In this document: positions 1 through 7,063 of the stretch, piece by piece
Numbering within the stretch: the first letter of the stretch is position 1
Layout of the letters: every line of letters starts with the position of its first letter
Origin: JAFARZ01 sp035651595
Lineage (GTDB): Bacteria > Actinomycetota > Actinomycetes > Streptosporangiales > Streptosporangiaceae
Length of the DNA stretch: 17,860 nucleotides
NCBI GenBank assembly: GCA_035651595.1
Contig: DASRFJ010000293.1
Location: 1-17,860 of the forward strand
Direction: 5' to 3'
Notes under the pieces: generated by a model
What the model was told of the DNA's origin: nothing
The model's database searches: none
What the model saw: only the letters and a program-made list of their open reading frames with translations
Program-made: the position numbers and the translations under genes

Positions 1-71
1 GCCGCCACCTGACCACCCCGCCGCCCGCCGCCCACCTCGCCGCCACCTGACCACCCCGCCGCCCGCCGCCC
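1..71. repeat. 38-bp GC-rich tandem repeat, about 1.9 copies, cut by window edge
   Basis: The unit begins GCCGCCACCTGACCACCCCG and recurs after exactly 38 bp (1-38 and 39-71). The two copies are identical for 33 bases and then diverge. More copies may lie outside the window. TGA triplets at 10-12 and 48-50 could end a reading frame entering from the left (frame 3 stays open until 48-50), so this may be a duplicated 3' end of an upstream gene. That cannot be settled here. Confidence 0.7.
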
Positions 72-76
72 GCTCG

Positions 77-102
77 GACATTCCGGATATTTCCGGTATG
101 TC
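77..102. promoter_or_regulatory. 26-bp imperfect palindrome, possible operator
   Basis: GACAT at 77-81 pairs with ATGTC at 98-102, and CCGGA at 83-87 pairs with TCCGG at 92-96. The two halves are centred on 89/90 with only two mismatched pairs (82/97 and 88/91). Symmetry of this length suits a homodimeric transcription factor site better than a terminator, since no T-tract follows. No gene inside the window starts close to it, so any target would be to the left. Function is inferred. Confidence 0.4.
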
Positions 103-469
103 GGGTGCGCCGGCGAGCGCGCCAGATTATTGCGGCAGTTGCCCTCCCGGTTTGGATCTTGGTGGCTTATTCAGGGCCCGCGCCGAGGCGGGCGGCACTG
201 GTCGGCCTTGCTGGCGGCGGATAAATTCCGAACAACGTGGTGGATTTTCCCTTCGTGGTAACGGGACCCTCGCGTACGGGGGTCCATCTACCACGATGGG
301 GTAATCCACCACATTGATGCTGGGGCAGCCAGTGACGACCGCGCATCGCCAGCCACATGACTCACGCTAGCCTCAACCACCATCAGGCAGGGTCCCGCAG
401 ACAGCCAGGCGCCGGGCACGAAAATGCTGGGGTCGATGACTGATTCGGTCGAGTGGCTGCCGTTTTACC
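103..469. other. Non-coding stretch with one structured element
   Basis: No convincing gene is seen here. Open frames exist on both strands, but they lack a ribosome binding site and the third-position GC bias of the neighbouring genes, and they mostly reflect the palindrome at 237-312. Base composition is less GC-rich than in the adjacent genes. The only structured item I see is the hairpin element at 237-329. Confidence 0.5.
237..329 (+). repeat. Long-hairpin repeat element, copy 1
   Basis: Bases 237-312 form one long inverted repeat. The outer arm GTGGTGGATT (237-246) pairs perfectly with 303-312. Bases 253-260 pair with 289-296, and bases 264-272 pair with 277-285 (one G-T wobble). Only a few internal mismatches interrupt this, giving about 31 paired positions of about 36. 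A small second hairpin follows (GCTG 319-322, CAGC 326-329). The same 80-base block recurs ungapped at 6881-6960 with 63 of 80 identical bases, so this is a dispersed element and not a lone terminator. It carries no open frame with coding bias. Family unknown: it could be a REP/MITE-like element or a structured RNA. Confidence 0.7.
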
Positions 470-478
470 GTGCTGTGC

Positions 479-751
479 ATGAGCCGGAAGCTAGACCCCT
501 TCACCGCGGCCGGGCTGCGGGGACTGCCCGACTGCTGTCCGCACACGGACGACGACGGGAAGACCGTGCGCTACTGCGCGTTCGCGCTGGGACTGGCGAT
601 CGCCCTGCGCGGTGCCGCGGAATCAGCCTCAGACGAGGGCGGGCAGCTCGGCGCGGGAAGAGATGCCGAGCTTGGGGTAGGCCTTGTAGAGGTGGTAGGC
701 GACTGTCCGCGGCGACAAGAACAGCTGGGCGGCGATGTCCCGGTTGGCTAG
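479..751 (+). CDS. Possible small hypothetical protein or gene remnant
   Basis: This frame encodes about 90 residues starting MSRKLDPFTAAGLRGLPDCC. In the first 47 codons about 42 end in G or C, as in real genes of this window. Beyond about 629 the frame is simply antisense to the LAL gene and loses credibility (glycine- and arginine-rich, low complexity). A GTG at 470 is an alternative start; neither start has a clear ribosome binding site. The cysteines of PDCCPH and RYCAF are conspicuous. I do not recognise the family. It may be a genuine small gene overlapping the LAL 3' end, or the surviving 5' part of a gene cut off there. Confidence 0.22.
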   Translation: MSRKLDPFTAAGLRGLPDCCPHTDDDGKTVRYCAFALGLAIALRGAAESASDEGGQLGAGRDAELGVGLVEVVGDCPRRQEQLGGDVPVG

Positions 752-3334
752 GCCGCGGGCGGCGAGCCGGGTGATCTGAAGCTCTTGCGGAGTGAGCGCG
801 GCCAGGAGGTCGGGAGCCGCGGCGCGCGGCGCCGCGATGCCGGTAGCGGTCAGCTCGGTGCGCGCCCGGTCCGCCCACGGCCGGGCGCCGAGCGCATCGA
901 AGGTCTGAAGCGAGGCGAGCAGCTGGACGCGGGCGTCGCGTTTGCGCCGTTCCCGGCGCAGCCACTCGCCATACAGCAGCTGAGTACGGGCCTGGTCGAA
1001 CGGCCTGGTGTGCTTGCTGTGGAGGCTCAGCGCGAGTTCGTAGTGCCGTTCGGAATCTGCCTCGGAGGCGATCAGCGCCTGACACCGAGCCTGCAGCGCG
1101 GCAGCCCACGGCTGGCCAACCAGCGGCGCCCAGCGGCCGAACCGGCCCGCGGCCTCGGCGGCCTGCTCGAGCTGACCGAGCCGGACCGCAGCCTCGACCA
1201 GATCCGGCGCCATCCGGGTGATGTTGGGATGATGCCAGGCGGGACCGGCCGCGGCCGCCTGCATGCGCGCCAGCGATTCCGCGACCCTGCCGTAGCCGAG
1301 GTCAAGCACGCTCAGCGCGGCCTCCGCCCAGGGTGCCGCGGCCGCGCTCTGCTCGGTGCCACGCACCTGCTCGGCGTAGTCGCGGCAGGCGGGCTCGTCG
1401 CCCTCGATCGCGGCGAGGTAGGCGAGCGTGCCGCACATCCAGTCGGCCCAGAACGCCTGGCCGAGGTCGAGCGCGAGCTGGCGGCCCTCGGCGGCGCCGA
1501 TCCGGGCATCGCGGTAGTTGCCGAGCATGGTGTCCGCCCAGGATTGCTGGCTCAGGCCGCTCGGCAGCAGCCCGATGGCGCCGCGAGCGCGGGACTCATC
1601 CACCAGCGCCTGCCCGATGTCTTTCATCGCGTCGTCCCGGCCGACGAGGCACGCGGCGGCCGCGGTGATCATCAGTACCCGCGGGCCCACACCGACGGCG
1701 CTGTCCCGCACCTGGGCGATCGTGTCGCCGAGCGGCGGGTAGCGCGTGGTGTCCAGGCCGAGCACGCTTGCCGCGTTCCACCTGATCAGCCACCCGAGCG
1801 GCTGCTGTCCGTAGTCGGACGGCAATCCGTCAAGCAGACGTACCGTCGCCGCGATCCGCTCCCGGTCGTACGGTGCCTGCCTGATTTCCTGATGCGCCTC
1901 CATCAGCATCCACAGCGCCTCCGCCGGATCCGCGCCGGCGATCGCCGCGGCGCCGGCCAGGTTCAGCTCGTACGCGCCGAGCATGATCCCGTCCGCGACG
2001 TCGGCTAGCGCACGGACCCGGAGCAGCCGTACGGTGAGCGCGGGGTCCGCGGCGTCCTTGCCTGCCCGCCCGGCCAGTTCCCGCGCGGTCTGATGCTGGC
2101 CGTCGTCCAGGGCCGCCTCAGCGGCCTGGGCCAGCCGGCGGATGGCCGCGGTGGCGTCCTCGCTGAGCTGGGCGGCCCGCTGATAGGCGGCGGTCGCGGC
2201 GGCGTGGCCGTTGCGGGCGGTCGCGCGGTCGCCGGCCCGCTCGAGTTCGGCCGCGACGTGCTCGTCGGGCACGGTGGTGGCGACCGACAGGTGCCAGACG
2301 CGTCGATCAGCCTGGTCGGGGCCGGTGCACGCGGCGGCCAGCGCACGGTGCGCGGCCTGCCGCTGGCTGTGCGTGGCGCCGTGATAGGCGGCCGCCCGGA
2401 TCAGCGGGTGCCGGAACTCCAGTATCCCGCCGCCGATCGAGACCAGACCTTGTTCCTCTGCCGACTGAAGTTCGGCGGAATCCAGCCCGGCCCGGTACAG
2501 CAATCCCAGGTCACCGGTGTCGTCCGCCGCGGCGATCAGCAAGCCTGCCCGGGCGGCGCCGGGCAGCGACCGGATCTGGTGGCCGAACGCATCGATCACC
2601 GTGCTGGTCACCGGTACCGGGGCGCCCATCGCGGCCGGCCTGGCCGCCACGGCGGTGCCGGACAGTTCGATCAGCGCGAGCGGGTTGCCGCGGGTGACCG
2701 CAATGAGCTGGTCGCGTTGCCCGGGTGGCAGCGCGACGTCCCGGTCGGCGAGCAGCGCGGCCGCCGCGGTCGCGTCGAGGCCGGGGACCGGCACGTCGGT
2801 GATGCCCTTGGCGGGGAACGCGCCCGGGTAGTCGCGACTGGTGAAGATCATCACGATCCCGTCGCGTTGCAGCCGCCGCGCCGCGAACAGCATCGCCTCC
2901 ACCGAGGCTCGGTCCAGCCAGTGGGCGTCGTCGATCAGGCAGATGACCGGGGCCAGCTCGGCAAGCAGCGACAGCGCGCCGACACCGACGAGGAACCGGT
3001 CCCCGACGCTGGCCGGGCCGTCGGACGCGGGCTGGGCGAGGCCGAACGCGGCCGCCAGCGCCGCGCCTTGCGGGCCGGGCAGCGCGCCGAGCCGATCCAG
3101 GGCTGGCCGGATGAGCTGGTGCAGCCCGGCGAACGGCAGTTCGGCCTCGGATTCGATGCCGGTGGCGCGCAGCACCGGCATCTGGCCGCTGGCGCATTCG
3201 GCGGCGTAGTCCAGCAGCGCGGTCTTGCCGATACCCGGCTCGCCCCGCAACACCAGCGCGCCGCTGCCCCCCGCGCGGGCCTGCCCCAGCAGCGCCTCGA
3301 TGGCGGTCTGCTGAATCCGCCGTCCCTGCAACAT
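629..3334 (-). CDS. LAL-family LuxR transcriptional regulator with AAA ATPase domain
   Basis: This 901-aa protein matches the large ATP-binding regulators of the LuxR family, which are ATP-dependent cytosolic activators common in actinomycetes. Walker A is GEPGIGKT at residues 31-38 and Walker B is ICLIDDAHWLD at 131-141. The middle 600 residues are alanine-rich helical repeats of TPR/MalT-like character. The C-terminal 55 residues (847-901) are a LuxR helix-turn-helix, beginning LTPQELQITRLAARGLANRD and containing LFLSPRTVAYHL. The ATG at 3334 was chosen because the ATPase motif follows at the usual distance; the open frame upstream (to 3868) is antisense to the hemerythrin gene. No clear Shine-Dalgarno precedes it, and a TATGTT hexamer six bases upstream would suit a leaderless transcript. 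The gene is divergent from the hemerythrin gene across 115 bp, so it may regulate that gene (inference). The ligand is unknown. Confidence 0.93.
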   Translation of the reverse strand: MLQGRRIQQTAIEALLGQARAGGSGALVLRGEPGIGKTALLDYAAECASGQMPVLRATGIESEAELPFAGLHQLIRPALDRLGALPGPQGAALAAAFGLAQPASDGPASVGDRFLVGVGALSLLAELAPVICLIDDAHWLDRASVEAMLFAARRLQRDGIVMIFTSRDYPGAFPAKGITDVPVPGLDATAAAALLADRDVALPPGQRDQLIAVTRGNPLALIELSGTAVAARPAAMGAPVPVTSTVIDAFGHQIRSLPGAARAGLLIAAADDTGDLGLLYRAGLDSAELQSAEEQGLVSIGGGILEFRHPLIRAAAYHGATHSQRQAAHRALAAACTGPDQADRRVWHLSVATTVPDEHVAAELERAGDRATARNGHAAATAAYQRAAQLSEDATAAIRRLAQAAEAALDDGQHQTARELAGRAGKDAADPALTVRLLRVRALADVADGIMLGAYELNLAGAAAIAGADPAEALWMLMEAHQEIRQAPYDRERIAATVRLLDGLPSDYGQQPLGWLIRWNAASVLGLDTTRYPPLGDTIAQVRDSAVGVGPRVLMITAAAACLVGRDDAMKDIGQALVDESRARGAIGLLPSGLSQQSWADTMLGNYRDARIGAAEGRQLALDLGQAFWADWMCGTLAYLAAIEGDEPACRDYAEQVRGTEQSAAAAPWAEAALSVLDLGYGRVAESLARMQAAAAGPAWHHPNITRMAPDLVEAAVRLGQLEQAAEAAGRFGRWAPLVGQPWAAALQARCQALIASEADSERHYELALSLHSKHTRPFDQARTQLLYGEWLRRERRKRDARVQLLASLQTFDALGARPWADRARTELTATGIAAPRAAAPDLLAALTPQELQITRLAARGLANRDIAAQLFLSPRTVAYHLYKAYPKLGISSRAELPALV

Positions 3335-3449
3335 GACACGAACATACCTATCCCGCCCGGCATCCCCGCATGCAAGTACTGAACGACGATACGGATTCCG
3401 CTTGGCTGCCCGGATTCTAACGTGGGCTGGACCAGACAAAGGAGTGTTG

Positions 3450-4064
3450 ATGAGCGAAGGCAAGCTGCCGGACCTCGGCGTGATGCTCGCCGCACACCGC
3501 GCGTTCCGCCGCGACGTGACCACGCTGGCGCGCGCCGCTACCCGCGACACGCTGCGTGATCCGGTGCGGCGGGTCACGGTGGGCGCGGGGTGGGGGGTGT
3601 TCCGGCGGCAGCTGGCGCTGCACCACCAGGCGGAGGACGCGAGGGTGTGGCCGGTGCTGCGGAGCCGGCTGGCCGGGCGCGCGGCGCTGTCCGTGCTGGA
3701 CGAGATGGTGGCCGAGCACAGCCTGATCGATCCGCTGCTCGCCGTGGTAGACCAGGCGTTCGACGACGAGCGGCTGCCGCTGGGCGACGTGATCGGCGAG
3801 CTTGCCAGCACGCTCGGCGGCCACCTCGACCACGAGGAGCGGGAAGCCCTGCCGCTGATCGGCGCCACGCTGACCGCTGCGGAGTGGCTGGATGTGCTGG
3901 CGTCGCTTGAGCCCGCACCCGATCTGGGGGAACTGGTCCCGTGGCTGGTCGACGGCCTGCCGCCGAGCGACGCGGCGGACGTGCTGGCGATGTTCCCGCC
4001 GGCGCTGACGGAGCGCTACCACGGCGAATGGAAGCCGTGGTACGACGCGGTTTCCCGGTGGTGA
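3450..4064 (+). CDS. Hemerythrin-like HHE cation-binding domain protein
   Basis: This 204-aa protein has the histidine/glutamate pattern of hemerythrin-like four-helix bundles, which bind a di-iron centre. The candidate ligands are H16 (LAAHRAF), H58/H59 and E62 (LALHHQAED), H90 (VAEHSLIDPL), and H125, H128 and E129 (GGHLDHEERE). The ATG at 3450 is preceded by a good ribosome binding site, AAAGGAG at 3438-3444. An in-frame start at 3333 would run through the divergent promoter region. There is no signal peptide, so it is cytosolic. Family members are linked to oxygen, nitric oxide or redox sensing, but the substrate here is unknown. It is followed closely by the NUDIX gene and is probably cotranscribed. 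The last 50 residues (LPPSDAADVLAMFPPALTER) are an acidic tail of unclear role. Confidence 0.88.
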   Translation: MSEGKLPDLGVMLAAHRAFRRDVTTLARAATRDTLRDPVRRVTVGAGWGVFRRQLALHHQAEDARVWPVLRSRLAGRAALSVLDEMVAEHSLIDPLLAVVDQAFDDERLPLGDVIGELASTLGGHLDHEEREALPLIGATLTAAEWLDVLASLEPAPDLGELVPWLVDGLPPSDAADVLAMFPPALTERYHGEWKPWYDAVSRW

Positions 4065-4127
4065 CCGGCGATGATCGGCCTGCTGCTCGGCGGCCTGCTG
4101 CGAGAGCCGGCCCGTAGGGTTGAACCC

Positions 4128-4529
4128 GTGCGGAATCTGATCGAGACGGTGGCCTGGGTCCGGGTAGCGGAGGGCAAGATCTTGTGCGCGCGGTCGCACG
4201 GCAAGGACGTGTTCTACATACCTGGCGGCAAGCGCGAAGCCGGGGAGACAGAGCTGGACACCCTGCTCCGCGAGATAAAGGAGGAGCTGACGGTGGACCT
4301 GCTCCCGGACACCGCGCGCCACGTCGGCACCTACCGGGAACAGGCGCACGCACACGCCGACGGTGTCGTCGTGGTGATGAGCTGCTACACCGCCGACTAT
4401 CAGGGCACGCCGGCCGCCAGCAGCGAGATTGCGGAGCTGGACTGGCTCGGCTACGCCGACCGGGACCGGGTGGCCCCGGTCGACCAGCTGCTGTTCGACG
4501 ATCTGCGGGCCGCGGGCCAGCTCCGCTAG
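4128..4529 (+). CDS. NUDIX hydrolase
   Basis: The NUDIX box is plain: G-x5-E-x7-REIKEE, reading GKREAGE at residues 34-40 and REIKEEL at 48-54 from the GTG start. It lacks the usual glycine after EE (LT instead of xG). NUDIX enzymes hydrolyse nucleoside diphosphates linked to another moiety, using a metal held by the box glutamates. The GTG at 4128 has AGGG eight bases upstream, and the domain (ETVAWVRVAEGKILCARSHG) starts right after it, giving 133 aa. An ATG at 4071 in the same frame (152 aa) lies only 6 bp after the hemerythrin stop but has no ribosome binding site and adds an unconserved-looking leader. It is likely in an operon with the hemerythrin gene. The substrate cannot be read from the sequence. 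Confidence 0.88.
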   Translation: MRNLIETVAWVRVAEGKILCARSHGKDVFYIPGGKREAGETELDTLLREIKEELTVDLLPDTARHVGTYREQAHAHADGVVVVMSCYTADYQGTPAASSEIAELDWLGYADRDRVAPVDQLLFDDLRAAGQLR

Positions 4530-4551
4530 TCCGCGTCGTGGTGCCGGGGCA

Positions 4552-5337
4552 TCATCGCACTTCGGTCATGATCTCGACGGGGAGCAGTTCCGGGCGTTTT
4601 GGGGGATGGTCGTCGCCGCTCGAGGTGTGGCGCAAGCGGCGATTCACCCAGGGCAGCGCGTACTGCTTGGCCCAGCGGGCGTCCTGACGGCGGGCGGCCA
4701 GCCATCGGGGCGACACGCCGGTCACGACGAGCGGCGCTCGCCAGTCGGAGTCCACCGGCACGCCGAGCACCTCGCAGGCGCGGAGCGCGACGCGGATGTG
4801 CCCTTCGGCCGTGAGGTGCAGGCGGTCCTGGCTCCACGCGCGCGGGTCGCGCAGTACCCGCATCGACCAGAGGTCGACGACCTCGCAGCCGCGCTCGTCG
4901 GCGATCGCGCGCAGGTGCATGTTGTACGCGGCGATCCGCCCGCGCAGCATCCGGATCACCGGAAAGGCGAGCGGGTCGAAGCCGGTGAAGATCAGCACGC
5001 GGCAGCCCGCCGCCCGCAGGCGGGCCACGCCCGAGTCGAACTCGGCCGCCAGCGTGTCCACCTCGGCGCGGCGCAAGAGGTCGTTTCCGCCAGCGGCGAT
5101 ACTGACCATGTCGGGGGCCATGGCGATCGCCGGCTCGATTTGCTCGGCGATTACGTGCCGCACCAGATTGCCGCGGACCGCGAGGTTCGCGTAACGGAAG
5201 CCGGGAACCTGGGCGGCCAGTGCCACGGCGACGCGGTCGGCCCAGCCGATCGGCTGTCCGTCCGGGCCGAAGTCGTTGAGCCCTTCGGTAAAGCTGTCAC
5301 CGAGGGCTACGAACGAGGTGATGTCGTGCTCCGCCAT
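4552..5337 (-). CDS. SGNH/GDSL-family hydrolase
   Basis: This 261-aa protein carries the SGNH hydrolase blocks in order: GDSFTEG with nucleophile Ser15, block II around NLAVRGN (51-57), GGND at 83-86, and DRLHLTAEGH with catalytic Asp171 and His174. There is no signal peptide or membrane segment, so it is probably a cytosolic esterase or lipase-like enzyme, as in many actinomycete single-domain members. The ATG at 5337 is the only reasonable start, since the longer frame upstream is antisense to the lipoprotein gene. Its Shine-Dalgarno is weak (GGGCG close to the start). The gene converges on the NUDIX gene with a 22-bp gap and is divergent from the lipoprotein gene, with only 39 bp between the start codons. 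The C-terminal 60 residues are basic and probably peripheral. Substrate unknown. Confidence 0.9.
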   Translation of the reverse strand: MAEHDITSFVALGDSFTEGLNDFGPDGQPIGWADRVAVALAAQVPGFRYANLAVRGNLVRHVIAEQIEPAIAMAPDMVSIAAGGNDLLRRAEVDTLAAEFDSGVARLRAAGCRVLIFTGFDPLAFPVIRMLRGRIAAYNMHLRAIADERGCEVVDLWSMRVLRDPRAWSQDRLHLTAEGHIRVALRACEVLGVPVDSDWRAPLVVTGVSPRWLAARRQDARWAKQYALPWVNRRLRHTSSGDDHPPKRPELLPVEIMTEVR

Positions 5338-5376
5338 ACGCCCATGATGCCAAAGCCACGGAGGGACACTGGAAGC

Positions 5377-6768
5377 ATGCGGACGACACTCGCCGGCGTG
5401 GCGGCGCTGGTAATAGGAGCGACGCTCACGGCGGCCGGCTGCGGCGGCTCGGCAGGCGGCTCGACGGGCCCGACGCCGACCGCGAAGACGATCGGCCCCA
5501 GCTCGACTGCCGCCGGGCATCCCGTCGCGGCCTGGCCGGTGTACGGAGGGGACAACAGCCACACCGACGTGGCGTCGGCGGCCCTGGCCGGGCAGCCGAG
5601 AATCGCGTGGCGGACCACATTGGACGGCGCGGTCTACGGGCAGCCGCTGCTGGTGGGCAACCTGGTGATCGTGGCGACAGAGAACGACTCGCTGTACGGG
5701 CTCGAGGGTGCGAGCGGCCGGGTCGTCTGGCGGACGCACGTCGGCACGCCGGTGCCGCTCGCCGACCTGCCGTGCGGCAACATCGACCCGCTCGGGATCA
5801 CCGGCACGCCGGTCTACGACCAGGACAATGGCCTGGTGTACGCCGTCGCGGAGACCGCCGGTTACCACCACGTCCTGGTCGGGGTGTCGGTCACCAGCGG
5901 GACCCTGACGGTGCAGCGCGACATCCCGGCTCCGGACGGCCACCCGCGCAACGACCAGCAGCGCCCCGGCCTGGTGATCGAGGACGGGCGGGTGTACGTG
6001 GCCTTCGGCGGGCTGTACGGGGACTGCGGCCAGTACCGCGGCTCGGTCGCCGGCGTCCCCCTCACCGGCAGCGGCGCCATCGTTTCCTACGTGGTGCCGA
6101 CCGCCCGCGAGGGCGCCATCTGGGGCGCCGCGGGGCCGGTGATGGGTCCGGACGGCACCCTCTACGTCAGCACCGGCAACGGCTCGGTGACCAGCACCAG
6201 CTTCGACGGCAGCGACGCCGTCACCGCGCTGTCCCCCGAGCTGCGGCAGACCGGCAGCTTCGCGCCGGCCACCTGGCTCCAGGACAGCAAGGACGACGCC
6301 GACCTGTCCTCCAGCCAGCCCACGCTGCTCGCGAACGGCCAGTTGCTCGCGCTGGGCAAGAGCAGCACGGCATACCTGCTCGACCCCCGGCACCTCGGCG
6401 GCGTCGGCGGGCAGGTGGCGCAGGCCCAGGTGTGTTCCGCCTACGGTGCGACCGCGGTGACGGCCAGCACCGTCTACGAACCGTGTTCCGACGGCGGCAT
6501 CGCGGCGGTACGCGTGACCGGCACGCAGATCCGCGTGCTGTGGCGCGGGCCGGCCAACGCCGCGGGTTCTCCCGTCGTCGGCGGCGACGCGGTCTGGGTC
6601 ACCGACTTCTCCAGCGGCACCCTGTACGAGCTGAACCCGGCCACCGGCGCGATCGAGCACACGCTGAGCCTGGGCACCGGCCTCCCCCACTTCGCGTCCA
6701 TGTCCATGTCCGGCACGCGCGCCTACATCGGGACCGAGAGCGGGGTGGTGAGCGTCTCCGGCGCTTAA
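5377..6768 (+). CDS. PQQ-like beta-propeller repeat lipoprotein
   Basis: This 463-aa protein has an N-terminal lipoprotein signal: MRTTL, a hydrophobic stretch, then TAAGC with Cys22 as the lipidated residue (alanine at -3 is permissive rather than canonical). A Ser/Thr/Gly/Pro-rich linker follows to about residue 50. The rest is an eight-bladed-propeller-like array of PQQ/WD-type blades, for example DSLYGLEGASGRVVW (105-119) and GTLYELNPATGAIEH (414-428), with aspartate/glycine turns between strands. Nothing shows actual PQQ binding or dehydrogenase activity, so a scaffold or ligand-binding role outside the membrane is as likely. The ATG at 5377 is preceded by GGAGGGA at 5360-5366. The longer frame upstream is antisense to the SGNH gene. 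Six cysteines besides the lipobox may form disulphides. Confidence 0.85.
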   Translation: MRTTLAGVAALVIGATLTAAGCGGSAGGSTGPTPTAKTIGPSSTAAGHPVAAWPVYGGDNSHTDVASAALAGQPRIAWRTTLDGAVYGQPLLVGNLVIVATENDSLYGLEGASGRVVWRTHVGTPVPLADLPCGNIDPLGITGTPVYDQDNGLVYAVAETAGYHHVLVGVSVTSGTLTVQRDIPAPDGHPRNDQQRPGLVIEDGRVYVAFGGLYGDCGQYRGSVAGVPLTGSGAIVSYVVPTAREGAIWGAAGPVMGPDGTLYVSTGNGSVTSTSFDGSDAVTALSPELRQTGSFAPATWLQDSKDDADLSSSQPTLLANGQLLALGKSSTAYLLDPRHLGGVGGQVAQAQVCSAYGATAVTASTVYEPCSDGGIAAVRVTGTQIRVLWRGPANAAGSPVVGGDAVWVTDFSSGTLYELNPATGAIEHTLSLGTGLPHFASMSMSGTRAYIGTESGVVSVSGA

Positions 6769-6789
6769 CGCCTAGCGCCTCCGCATGCC

Positions 6790-6999
6790 GATGGCGTCAA
6801 CCGGCGACGCGACCCCCGCTCGTTAGCGACCTCGCTGGCCGCCCGGTGGCTCAGCGGCAGGCTCGATTCCGTCGGTTAACGTGGCGGATATCCCCATCGT
6901 GGCAACGGGACCCCTGCTTACGGGGGTCGATCCACCACAACGAGGTAATCTTCTACGTTGCTGGCGGGACTGCCGGCGCGCCGACATCAGATGGCGTCA
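6790..6999. repeat. 10-bp direct repeats flanking hairpin element copy 2
   Basis: GATGGCGTCA occurs at 6790-6799 and again at 6990-6999, exactly 200 bp apart, on either side of the hairpin element at 6881-6977. The bases after each copy are also similar (ACCGGC and TCGGC). This could be a target-site or recombination footprint, but copy 1 of the element has no matching flanks that I can see, so chance is possible. Confidence 0.3.
6881..6977 (+). repeat. Long-hairpin repeat element, copy 2 (decayed)
   Basis: This block aligns without gaps to 237-316 (63 of 80 identical). The core ACGGGACCC...TACGGGGGTC is nearly unchanged, while the arms have diverged. Part of the outer stem survives only through G-T wobbles: GTGG at 6881-6884 opposite CTAC at 6953-6956, and GGAT opposite ATCT (6886-6889 with 6948-6951). 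The small second hairpin is kept and even longer than in copy 1 (GCTGGC 6960-6965, GCCGGC 6972-6977) despite changed bases. It lies about 90 bp upstream of the HAD gene, so it could be in that gene's 5' untranslated region. That is inference. Confidence 0.65.
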
Positions 7000-7063
7000 T
7001 CGGCACGTTGGGCAGGGACATGTCACGGAGGATGCACCGAGGTCGTTATGGGATCATGGTTCG

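Noticed and set aside
98..304. Plus-strand frame open from the window edge to 304
   Set aside because: Third positions are not GC-biased, the sequence runs through the palindrome and hairpin, and it has no recognisable protein features. It could at most be the tail of an upstream gene.
127..312. Minus-strand frame starting MVDYPIVVDGPP, which resembles the start of a plus-strand frame at 6881 (MADIPIVATGP)
   Set aside because: The likeness arises because the hairpin element is palindromic and occurs twice; both frames translate the repeat. Neither has a ribosome binding site or coding codon bias.
237..312. Simple rho-independent terminator or integron attC site
   Set aside because: No T-tract, far longer than a terminator, and a second homologous copy exists. 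attC core site sequences and an integrase are not seen.
424..774. Plus-strand frame starting MLGSMTDSVEWLPFY
   Set aside because: It becomes arginine-rich shadow sequence of the neighbouring frame and then of the antisense LAL gene; no ribosome binding site.
785..3382. Long plus-strand frames of 400-430 residues opposite the LAL gene
   Set aside because: Typical antisense shadows in GC-rich DNA; the minus strand carries complete Walker and LuxR motifs.
3417..4355. Long minus-strand frame opposite hemerythrin and NUDIX genes
   Set aside because: Glutamine/arginine-rich shadow with no domain; both plus-strand genes have clear motifs.
6846..6872. tRNA-like stretch GGTGGCTCAGCGGCAGG followed by CTCGATTCC
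   Set aside because: It looks like D-arm and T-arm pieces side by side, but there is no anticodon arm or acceptor stem. At best it is a chance match or a tiny remnant.
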